From Actinomycetota bacterium (lineage in GTDB: Bacteria; Actinomycetota; Nitriliruptoria; Euzebyales; Egibacteraceae), in NCBI GenBank assembly GCA_019347785.1, contig JAHWKQ010000085.1, forward strand, positions 1 to 8,414: a stretch of DNA of 8,414 nt. Direction: 5' to 3'. This document shows, piece by piece, positions 1-4,801 of the stretch. A program made the translations under genes and the position numbers. Each line of letters opens with the position of its first letter. Position 1 is the first letter of the stretch. The notes beneath the pieces were generated by a model that ran no database searches, was not told the DNA's origin, and worked only from the letters and a program-made list of their open reading frames with translations.

Positions 1-397
1 AGCCCGCGGCCGCGCCGCGGGTGGCCAGCAGCCGCGCGATGCCGACGGCCAGCCCGCTGGCCGCCGCCCAGGCGAGGGCGTCGGGCCACCCGGTGTTGCG
101 GTCGGCCGGATTCGAGGGCGGATCCGTCTTGCGCACGCCCTTCCATGCAGCGGTCACCGTCTTGCGCATCATGATGCCGGCGGCAACCGCCGAGACCGTC
201 ACCGCGAGCTTCCACGCCGCGTTCTCCAGGGTCTGGCCCATCTGTGCCCGCACCTCCTCGTTCAGCCTGTCGAGGTCGTCGCCCAGGCGCTCGCGCGCCA
301 TCTGGATCGCGGCGAGCTCGTCGGCCAGGCCGTCGCTTCCGGCGGGGATGGCGTCGCGGGCGCGGGCCGACGACCGGCCCGAGGGCTGCCGGCTCAC
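1..397 (-). CDS. DUF3618/DUF4235-like small membrane protein, C-terminus off the left edge
   Basis: The frame is open from a GTG at 397 to the window edge (132 complete codons, no stop). The GTG overlaps the TGA of the upstream holin-like gene by four bases (GTGA), which argues for translational coupling in one operon. Residues 60-130 match the DUF4235 pattern: an A-W-K-L start, a small-residue hydrophobic helix with paired Met-Arg-Lys, a K-T-D-P-P-S-N-P linker, N-T-G-W, then a second Ala/Gly-rich helix ending A-R-L-L-A-T-R. Residues 25-58 form a charged amphipathic helix (A-R-E-R-L-G-D-D-L-D-R-L) resembling the DUF3618 motif, which is usually a separate neighbouring gene. Function is unknown; such proteins are small inner-membrane proteins that often cluster with Holin-X genes in actinobacteria. 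The family call is from memory of the motif. Confidence 0.72.
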   Translation of the reverse strand, partial: MSRQPSGRSSARARDAIPAGSDGLADELAAIQMARERLGDDLDRLNEEVRAQMGQTLENAAWKLAVTVSAVAAGIMMRKTVTAAWKGVRKTDPPSNPADRNTGWPDALAWAAASGLAVGIARLLATRGAAAG

Positions 398-864
398 CGT
401 GCGGGAAGGTGCTGCTTCGTCCACTCGACGTCCTCCGAGACGCTCCGCTTGACCACGTCCATGCCGGCCGGCCCGGCCAGCCTGCGCCGGCCGACCAGGC
501 CGGCGACCGCCGCCGCGAGCAGCAGCACGACGCTCACGACCAGCGCGGCGGCCCACCCGGGCATCACCAGGGCCAGCGCGAAGCCGGCGGCCAGCAGCAG
601 GCCGTGCACGGCCAGCCAGGCCAGGACCGCGGCGACCGCGAGCGCGGCGGCGCCGGCCGCCTTCCGGCTCGCGACCTGACGCAGCTCGGCCTTGGCGAGG
701 GACACCTCCGCGCGGACGAGGGCGCTCACGTCGGCCGCGACCGCCTTCGCCGCGGGCCCGGGGCCCACCGTGGAGCGGCCGCCGAAGCGGTCACGCAGGG
801 GGACGGCCGCCGGCCCGGTGGGTCCGTCCGTCCTGCCGCCGGGCCCTGCGGTGGCTGCGCTCAT
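394..864 (-). CDS. Phage holin family protein (Holin-X / DUF1469-like membrane protein)
   Basis: A 156-residue protein. I chose the ATG at 864 because AGGAG lies 9 bases upstream (874-878); the frame stays open further upstream to 927 but has no comparable ribosome site. Order: a Gly/Pro-rich disordered N-terminus (about 1-40), an amphipathic helix with V-x-A-L-V-R-A-E-V-x-L-A-K-A-E-L (about 45-62), two long Ala/Val/Leu membrane segments (about 70-95 and 100-123), then a charged tail with D-V-x-W-T-K. This is the layout of the actinobacterial Holin-X (phage holin superfamily 6) family. The name reflects a distant similarity: nothing around it suggests a phage, and it lacks lysis partners. It is the first gene of a minus-strand pair, overlaps the next gene by four bases, and is divergent from the sigma factor. 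The physiological role is unknown; an envelope stress role is inference. Confidence 0.78.
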   Translation of the reverse strand: MSAATAGPGGRTDGPTGPAAVPLRDRFGGRSTVGPGPAAKAVAADVSALVRAEVSLAKAELRQVASRKAAGAAALAVAAVLAWLAVHGLLLAAGFALALVMPGWAAALVVSVVLLLAAAVAGLVGRRRLAGPAGMDVVKRSVSEDVEWTKQHLPAR

Positions 865-873
865 GTGGGGACG

Positions 874-878
874 CTCCT
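874..878 (-). promoter_or_regulatory. Ribosome binding site of the holin-like gene
   Basis: AGGAG on the minus strand, 9 bases before the ATG at 864. It decides the start against the longer in-frame extension to 927. Confidence 0.7.
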
Positions 879-898
879 GATCACGCTGCTCGTGCCGG

Positions 899-927
899 AG
901 GCTGCCGCCCCACGGCTCGGGCCGCAA
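899..927 (-). promoter_or_regulatory. Weak promoter candidate for the holin-like/DUF4235 pair
   Basis: On the minus strand TTGCGG (927-922) and CAGCCT (904-899) are separated by 17 bases. The second lacks the T of a TANNNT box. It would start transcription about 25 bases before the ATG at 864, leaving the AGGAG in a short leader. The spacing is right but the boxes are weak, so this is tentative. Confidence 0.22.
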
Positions 928-957
928 GCACCCTCGGCGGATGCCTGCCTACCCGAA

Positions 958-979
958 GGTGACACCGGCCATACCGGTG
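958..979. repeat. Overlapping inverted repeats, possible operator
   Basis: GGTG-A-CACC (958-966) overlaps CACCGG-CCATA-CCGGTG (963-979), so three related half sites (GGTG, CACCGG, CCGGTG) lie in 22 bases. Both dyads are perfect. The location between divergent genes fits a regulator site for either one. No specific regulator family is recognised, and short GC dyads are common in such DNA. Confidence 0.35.
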
Positions 980-1019
980 CCGGGGTGGGTAGCCTGGAGG
1001 AGACAGACGCGAAAAGCTC

Positions 1020-1050
1020 TTGCCCTTCAAGGGTGGGTTCGTCGTACGCT
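1020..1050 (+). promoter_or_regulatory. Promoter candidate for the sigma factor gene
   Basis: TTGCCC (1020-1025) and TACGCT (1045-1050) resemble the two boxes of a housekeeping promoter, but the 19-base spacer is long. The spacer start carries the dyad CCCTT-C-AAGGG (1023-1033). Long spacers with a dyad are typical of MerR-type control, but the dyad here is short and off-centre. The resulting leader would be about 245 bases. TAGCCT at 990-995 is an alternative -10 box without a good partner. Confidence 0.25.
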
Positions 1051-1217
1051 GGCCATGAGGGCGACACTCCGCGAAGGGGGCGCATGGTACCGGCAGTGTC
1101 CCGCGCGCGTCCCGTGCGGACGTGGGCCCGGGGCACCGGCCCGTGAACCGACGACCCCGGCGGACGCCCCGGGGCCTCCCGCCCGCACCCGCCCGTCGCA
1201 CCGACCCAGTCCCCCGG

Positions 1218-1231
1218 GCAGCGATCGCTGC
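1218..1231. repeat. Perfect 14-base palindrome upstream of the sigma factor
   Basis: GCAGCGATCGCTGC is a perfect dyad with no spacer, 73 bases before the chosen sigma start. It could be an operator or a hairpin in the leader. A couple of such palindromes are expected by chance in a window of this size and GC content, so only its intergenic position makes it notable. Confidence 0.3.
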
Positions 1232-1303
1232 GACAAGCCCCGAGGGCGCTCCTCCCGCCGTGGGCCGGAGACCGCACAACCAACCGGAGAGGTGAGCAGG
1301 ACC

Positions 1304-2236
1304 GTGCCGCAGATCGTGGAGGAGATGCCGCTGCACGACCACGTGCAGCTGTATCTGAGGGAGATGGCCCGTACCGCCCTGCTGACGGCGGAGGAGGAGG
1401 TCGACCTCGCCAAGCGCTACGAGGCCGGGCTGGAGGCCGAGCGCCTGCTCTCGGAGGCCTCCCGGTCCCGCACCGCGCGCGGACGCCAGTTGCGTCGGGT
1501 CGAAGGCGACGGCCGCCGGGCCAAGGAGCGCCTCGTCCAGGCCAACCTGCGGCTGGTCGTGTCGGTCGCCAAGCGCTACCAGGGCCAGGGCCTCCCCCTG
1601 CTCGACCTCATCCAGGAGGGCAATCTCGGCCTGCTGCGGGCCGTCGAGAAGTTCGACTACCGGCGCGGCTACAAGTTCTCCACCTACGCGACCTGGTGGA
1701 TCCGCCAGGCCGTCGGGCGCGGGGTGGCCGACAAGGGGCGCACGATCCGGCTGCCGGTCCACATGATGGAGCGTGTCCGCCGGGCCCTGTCGATGCAGCG
1801 CGACCTCGCCGAGCAGCTCGGTCGCGAGCCCTCTATCGAGGAGCTGTCCGATGAGCTCGGCGAGGACGTCGTGACCGTCGAGGAGCTGCTCACGTACGCC
1901 CGCACCCCGACGTCGCTGGAGACGCCGGTCGGCGAGGACGGCGACGCCGAGCTGGGCGACTTCATCGAGGATCGCAACGCCGACGACCCCCTGGAGATGG
2001 CCGCGAAGGGTCTGGCGCGCAAGGAACTGCTCGACGTCGTGCAGGGACTGCCCGAGCGCGAGCGCATCATCCTCGAGCTGCGCTTCGGCCTGCTCGACGG
2101 GGAGGCGCGGACGCTGGACGACGTCGGCCGCTACTTCGGCCTGACCCGCGAGCGGATCAGGCAGCTTGAGGCCCGCGCACTGTCCAAGCTGCGCCACCCC
2201 TCCAGGGGGCGGGCCCTCAGCGACAGCGCCGCCTGA
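1304..2236 (+). CDS. RNA polymerase sigma factor, sigma-70 family, primary-like (group 2)
   Basis: A 310-residue protein from GTG 1304, a start placed 11 bases after GGAGAGG (1286-1292). GTG 1292 and ATG 1325 are in frame but have poor spacing. It directs RNA polymerase core to promoters. Order: region 1.2 at about 11-45 (V-Q-L-Y-L-R-E-M), regions 2.1-2.2 at 75-117 (N-L-R-L-V-V-S-V-A-K-R-Y, D-L-I-Q-E-G-N-L-G-L), 2.3-2.4 at 118-152 (F-S-T-Y-A-T-W-W-I-R-Q), region 3 at about 155-235, region 4 at 245-305 with the helix-turn-helix T-L-D-D-V-G-R-Y-F-G-L-T-R-E-R-I-R-Q-L. Region 1.1 is absent and the protein is short, so it is a primary-like alternative factor such as actinobacterial SigB/HrdB relatives rather than certainly the housekeeping one. 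Region 2.4 reads Q-A-V-G-R-G-V-A-D-K-G-R, differing from the usual Q-A-I-T-R-A-x-A-D-Q-A-R at bases-contacting positions. It is followed in frame by the Nudix gene. Confidence 0.93.
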   Translation: MPQIVEEMPLHDHVQLYLREMARTALLTAEEEVDLAKRYEAGLEAERLLSEASRSRTARGRQLRRVEGDGRRAKERLVQANLRLVVSVAKRYQGQGLPLLDLIQEGNLGLLRAVEKFDYRRGYKFSTYATWWIRQAVGRGVADKGRTIRLPVHMMERVRRALSMQRDLAEQLGREPSIEELSDELGEDVVTVEELLTYARTPTSLETPVGEDGDAELGDFIEDRNADDPLEMAAKGLARKELLDVVQGLPERERIILELRFGLLDGEARTLDDVGRYFGLTRERIRQLEARALSKLRHPSRGRALSDSAA

Positions 2237-2237
2237 C

Positions 2238-2251
2238 GGAGCCGGCCCATC
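2238..2251 (+). promoter_or_regulatory. Ribosome site and possible ATC start of the Nudix gene
   Basis: GGAG at 2238-2241 directly follows the sigma TGA (2234-2236). Seven bases later an ATC (2249-2251) is in frame with the Nudix protein, with another ATC at 2255. No ATG, GTG or TTG occurs in frame between the sigma stop and GTG 2273. Using ATC 2249 restores the conserved N-terminal strand. ATC starts are rare, so this is a suggestion based on spacing and domain coverage. Confidence 0.3.
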
Positions 2252-2272
2252 GCCATCCAGGCCGCGGGCGGC

Positions 2273-3256
2273 GTGCTGTGGCGCCCCTCGGCCCACCCCG
2301 AGGGCGACGGCCAGGTGCAGCTGGCGCTCGTCCACCGGCCCCGCTACGACGACTGGTCCTTCCCCAAGGGCAAGCTCGACCGCGGTGAGACCCACGTGCT
2401 GGCGGCCCTGCGCGAGGTCCGGGAGGAGACCGGTCACCAGGCCCGCCCCGGACGCAGCCTGCCGACCCTGCGATACCACCAGACCCGCAAGGGCCGAAGG
2501 GTGCCCAAGGAGGTGCGCTACTGGGTGATGCGGTCGCTGGGCGGGCGCTTCACGCCCGGCTCGGAGGTGGACGAGCTGGAGTGGCTGGACCCGGACGCCG
2601 CCGCGCGGCGGCTGACCTACCGGCGGGAGGTCGACCTGCTCACCGAGCTCGCCCGGCGGCCGGTCGCGACCCGCACCGTCCTGCTGGTGCGCCACGCTCT
2701 GGCGGTGCGCCGTGGGGAGTGGCGCGGCGACGACGCCGGCCGGCCGTTGTCGCCCGAGGGCCGGACCCAGGCCGAGCGGCTCGTGCCGCAGCTGGCGGCC
2801 TTCGGCGTCACCGCGGTCGTGTCGGGCGGGCCGTCGCGGTGCAGGGAGACGGTCGCGCCGCTGGCGCATCGGCTGGGCCTGGCCCCGGTCGTCGATGAGC
2901 GCCTGTCCGAGACGGGGTATCCCGGGCACGAGCGGGAGGCCGTCGACCTCGTGCGGGGCCTGGGGGCGGAGGGCTCGGCGGCCGTCGCCTGCAGTCAGGG
3001 AGGCGTCCTGCCGGACCTGCTCACCCGCCTCGGCCACCCCACCCGCATGGACGTCGACAAGGCGGCGGCGTGCGCGCTCAGCTTCGTCGGCGACCGCCTC
3101 GTGGACGTCGCCCATCTGCCGCCCCCGCCAGCCGGCGAGGGCGGGGGATGGGGTCGCGGCCCTGAGCGCGCCGTCAGTCGGCCCGGCGGCGCAGCGGGTG
3201 CGACCGCGGCGTCTCGACCACGACGAGGGGCAGCCCGTCGGGATCCCGGACGGTGA
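2273..3256 (+). CDS. mutT1: Nudix hydrolase fused to a histidine phosphatase domain (MutT1-like)
   Basis: A 327-residue protein from GTG 2273, the first canonical start after the sigma stop. Residues 1-125 are a Nudix domain with a complete Nudix box at 33-55 (G-x5-E-x7-R-E-V-R-E-E-T-G), which binds metal and hydrolyses nucleoside-diphosphate compounds. Residues 133-280 are a histidine phosphatase (SixA/phosphoglycerate mutase fold) domain with L-V-R-H-A at 138-142; the segment normally holding the second histidine reads C-S-Q-G-G at 240-244. This architecture is that of mycobacterial MutT1, which hydrolyses 8-oxo-dGTP and diadenosine polyphosphates. The first beta strand (I-Q-A-A-G-G-V-L-W) begins before GTG 2273, so the true start is probably upstream at a non-canonical codon. 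The tail after about residue 282 is Pro/Gly/Arg-rich and overlaps the convergent VOC gene by 83 bases. Substrate is inferred. Confidence 0.85.
   Translation: MLWRPSAHPEGDGQVQLALVHRPRYDDWSFPKGKLDRGETHVLAALREVREETGHQARPGRSLPTLRYHQTRKGRRVPKEVRYWVMRSLGGRFTPGSEVDELEWLDPDAAARRLTYRREVDLLTELARRPVATRTVLLVRHALAVRRGEWRGDDAGRPLSPEGRTQAERLVPQLAAFGVTAVVSGGPSRCRETVAPLAHRLGLAPVVDERLSETGYPGHEREAVDLVRGLGAEGSAAVACSQGGVLPDLLTRLGHPTRMDVDKAAACALSFVGDRLVDVAHLPPPPAGEGGGWGRGPERAVSRPGGAAGATAASRPRRGAARRDPGR
3122..3147. terminator. Strong GC hairpin between converging genes, possible bidirectional terminator
   Basis: CCCCCGCC (3122-3129) and GGCGGGGG (3140-3147) are perfect complements around a 10-base loop. The hairpin lies inside the tail of the Nudix frame and 27 bases past the VOC stop on the other strand. 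No T tract follows on either strand, so intrinsic termination is not certain. Confidence 0.35.
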
Positions 3257-3563
3257 ACTCGATGAGTCCCCACGGCTTGTGCTCGGGCTCGGAGACGATC
3301 GCCACCGCCCGCCCCGCCAGCTCGTCGCGGGCCGCGGCCGCGTCGGCGACCTGCAGCCACAGGCGGACGCCCGCCGGCCGCGGCCCGGGCGCGTCGGACT
3401 CGGTCAGCTCCAGGAAGCCGCCGCCCAGGAAGTACACGATCCCGCGATGGGGCCGTTCGCCCCACTCGCGGTAGCGGGCCAGGCCGACCTGGTGCTCGTA
3501 GAAGGCGATCGCCGCGTCCATGTCGGCGGGGCGCAGCAGGACGCGCGACTGCAGCACCTGCAC
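3174..3563 (-). CDS. VOC family protein (glyoxalase/bleomycin-resistance fold)
   Basis: A 129-residue protein from GTG 3563, with a second in-frame GTG two codons later. It has the single VOC module: strand V-L-L-R-P followed by D-M-D-A-A-I-A-F-Y-E (14-23), G-F-L-E-L-T (49-54), W-L-Q-V-A-D (69-74), then W-G-L-I-E-F-T-V-R-D-P-D-G-L-P-L-V-V-V-E (98-117). Glu52 and Glu117 sit at usual metal-ligand positions, but the histidine often found on the first strand is absent. Members include glyoxalases, dioxygenases, epimerases and drug-binding proteins, and the sequence does not choose among them. The start is 4 bases after the stop of the GNAT gene and lacks a clear ribosome site, so translation is likely coupled. 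The 3' end overlaps the converging Nudix gene. Confidence 0.83.
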   Translation of the reverse strand: MQVLQSRVLLRPADMDAAIAFYEHQVGLARYREWGERPHRGIVYFLGGGFLELTESDAPGPRPAGVRLWLQVADAAAARDELAGRAVAIVSEPEHKPWGLIEFTVRDPDGLPLVVVETPRSHPLRRRAD

Positions 3564-3567
3564 CGGG

Positions 3568-4092
3568 CTAGGTCAGGTCGGAGGCCAGCAACTCCATGAG
3601 CAGGCAGTCCCGCCAGCCGCCCTCGGCGTCGCGCTCGTACTGGTGCATCACCCCGACCGGGCGGAAGCCGACGCGCCGGTAGGTGCGGATCGCCTTCTCG
3701 TTGGCGACCGCCGGCTCGATCGCGAGGCGGTGGTGCCCGCGGTCGTGCACCAGGTGGCGGGCGACCGTGCGGACCGCGTCGGTGCCCAGCCCCCTGCCGT
3801 GCCACGCCGGGTGCAGGAAGACGTCGATGCTGGCGTGCCGGTAGTCGCGCGCGGGCTCCTCGACGTACTGCACCGAGCCGACGACCTCTCCGCCGACCTC
3901 GATGGCGAACACGACGGTGTGCGGCGCGTCGAGGAAGTCGGCGCCCACGCGGTCCAGGTCGTAGCGAGGCCACCACCGGGCAACCTCGGGCTCGGCGAGG
4001 ATCTCCGTGAGCCGGGCGGCGTCGTCCTCCCGGACGGTGCGCAGCATCACCGTGGAGCCGTGGAGCACGAGCAGGTCGGACGTGAACGTCAT
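3568..4092 (-). CDS. GNAT family N-acetyltransferase (AAC(6')/RimJ-like)
   Basis: A 174-residue protein from ATG 4092; another ATG at residue 16 is less likely because the preceding residues contribute to the first strand. It transfers acetyl from acetyl-CoA to an amine. The acetyl-CoA motif is H-P-A-W-H-G-R-G-L-G-T-D-A-V-R at 94-108 (R-G-L-G-T loop), followed by the conserved I-E-P-A-V-A-N-E-K-A-I-R-T-Y-R-R-V-G-F at 125-143. The segment A-S-I-D-V-F-L precedes the loop as in the family. The order of motifs resembles the aminoglycoside 6'-acetyltransferase branch, but chromosomal relatives act on many substrates and resistance should not be assumed. It is the first gene of a two-gene minus-strand unit with the VOC gene, and is divergent from the HAD gene. 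No Shine-Dalgarno site is visible before the ATG. Confidence 0.86.
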   Translation of the reverse strand: MTFTSDLLVLHGSTVMLRTVREDDAARLTEILAEPEVARWWPRYDLDRVGADFLDAPHTVVFAIEVGGEVVGSVQYVEEPARDYRHASIDVFLHPAWHGRGLGTDAVRTVARHLVHDRGHHRLAIEPAVANEKAIRTYRRVGFRPVGVMHQYERDAEGGWRDCLLMELLASDLT

Positions 4093-4139
4093 GGGGACAT
4101 CGTGCCAGAAGTCCGCCGTCGGGCGCCGGGCGACGGGGT

Positions 4140-4151
4140 CAAAATAGGGCG
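4140..4151 (+). promoter_or_regulatory. Leaderless-type -10 box of the HAD gene
   Basis: CAAAAT (4140-4145) ends 6 bases before ATG 4152, the distance expected when transcription starts at the start codon itself. It is in a conspicuous A-rich block (GTCAAAATAGGG) within GC-rich DNA, and no ribosome site is present. No good -35 box is seen. On the other strand the same block reads TTGACC (4142-4137), a -35-like box for the divergent GNAT gene, though its -10 box is poor. Confidence 0.4.
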
Positions 4152-4745
4152 ATGCTGCGTGCGCTGTGCTGCGACCTCATGGGCGTCGTCCTGTACGACC
4201 CCTACTCCGAGGCGCTGGAGGCCGCCACCGGGCTGGACGTTCTCGCCGCGCAGCGGCTGAAGGACCCCGACGTGTGGCCGGCGTTCGAGGTCGCCGCCAT
4301 CGGCGAGCCAGAGTTCGCCCGTCGGTTCTTCGCCTCGCCGGGGCCCGCCTTCGACCTCGACGCCTTCCATCGGGTGCGCAGAAGCGGCTACCGGCTCCTG
4401 CCGGGCATGGGCGAGTTGCTGGACGAGCTCGGGGGCGCCCTCGAGCGCCACGTTGCCAGCAACTACCCGGTGTGGATCGAGGAGCTGCGCGTCGACTTCT
4501 CGCTCGACCGGCGCTTCGAGGGCGTCTGGGCCAGCCACCACCTGGGGGTCCGCAAGCCCGACCCGGTGTTCTTCGAGCGGCTGGTGGACCGCGTGGGCCA
4601 CGAGCCGGCCGCGTGCCTGTTCACCGACGACCGCGAGGTGAACTGCGCGGCCGCGCGGGCGGCGGGGATGCGCGCCCACCTGTTCGACGGGGCAGCCGGG
4701 CTGCGGCGGCGGCTGCGCGCCGAGGGCGTGGCCGTCGGCGCCTGA
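4152..4745 (+). CDS. HAD superfamily hydrolase with altered first motif
   Basis: A 197-residue protein from ATG 4152. Four HAD motifs are visible: motif I C-C-D-L-M-G-V-V (Asp8 as the presumed nucleophile), motif II A-S-N-Y-P (Ser103), motif III G-V-R-K-P-D-P (Lys135), motif IV L-F-T-D-D-R-E-V-N (Asp159/Asp160). Residues about 15-85 form the helical cap of the subclass I type. The position two after the nucleophile, Asp in most HAD phosphatases (D-x-D), is Met10. Because that Asp is the general acid of phosphatases, the reaction may differ, as in phosphonatase or dehalogenase branches; the substrate is unknown. The gene has no ribosome site and a -10 box 6 bases upstream, so it is probably translated from a leaderless mRNA. 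It ends 56 bases before leuB, which seems to have its own promoter. Confidence 0.85.
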   Translation: MLRALCCDLMGVVLYDPYSEALEAATGLDVLAAQRLKDPDVWPAFEVAAIGEPEFARRFFASPGPAFDLDAFHRVRRSGYRLLPGMGELLDELGGALERHVASNYPVWIEELRVDFSLDRRFEGVWASHHLGVRKPDPVFFERLVDRVGHEPAACLFTDDREVNCAAARAAGMRAHLFDGAAGLRRRLRAEGVAVGA

Positions 4746-4769
4746 CCGGCCGCCGGACGGCGCTAGACT
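4742..4769 (+). promoter_or_regulatory. Promoter candidate for leuB
   Basis: CTGACC (4742-4747) and TAGACT (4764-4769) are separated by 16 bases. TAGACT fits TANNNT, and the -35 box keeps TGAC. The -35 box overlaps the HAD stop codon. Transcription would start near 4776, giving a leader of about 25 bases before GTG 4802. Confidence 0.5.
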
Positions 4770-4801
4770 GCCGCCCGGACCGAGCGACGGCGGGGTTGGA
4801 T

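Larger units (their letters stand above)
865..1303. other. Gene-free divergent region between the holin-like gene and the sigma factor
   Basis: About 440 bases. The sigma frame stays open through it back to 941, but the implied peptide is rich in Trp, Cys, Arg and Pro, unlike sigma N-termini, so I read it as non-coding. It holds overlapping inverted repeats at 958-979, an 11-base repeat at 1023-1033 between promoter-like boxes, and a 14-base palindrome at 1218-1231. No tRNA or recognised small RNA is seen. Confidence 0.6.

Noticed and set aside
394..864. Prophage remnant suggested by the word holin
   Set aside because: Holin-X family genes are common on actinobacterial chromosomes; no endolysin, structural or integrase gene is present.
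941..1303. A longer sigma factor starting at ATG 941
   Set aside because: The extra 121 residues are Pro/Arg/Trp/Cys-rich and unlike known sigma N-termini, no ribosome site is seen at 941, and the purine-rich GGAGAGG site is near 1290.
881..3115. A 744-codon open frame on the minus strand opposite the sigma and Nudix genes
   Set aside because: It mirrors the GC-rich third positions of the plus-strand genes, has no recognisable domain, and the plus strand carries clear sigma and Nudix motifs.
3568..4092. Aminoglycoside resistance gene
   Set aside because: The acetyltransferase fold and general motif order fit, but no substrate-specific residues could be established and no mobile element surrounds it.
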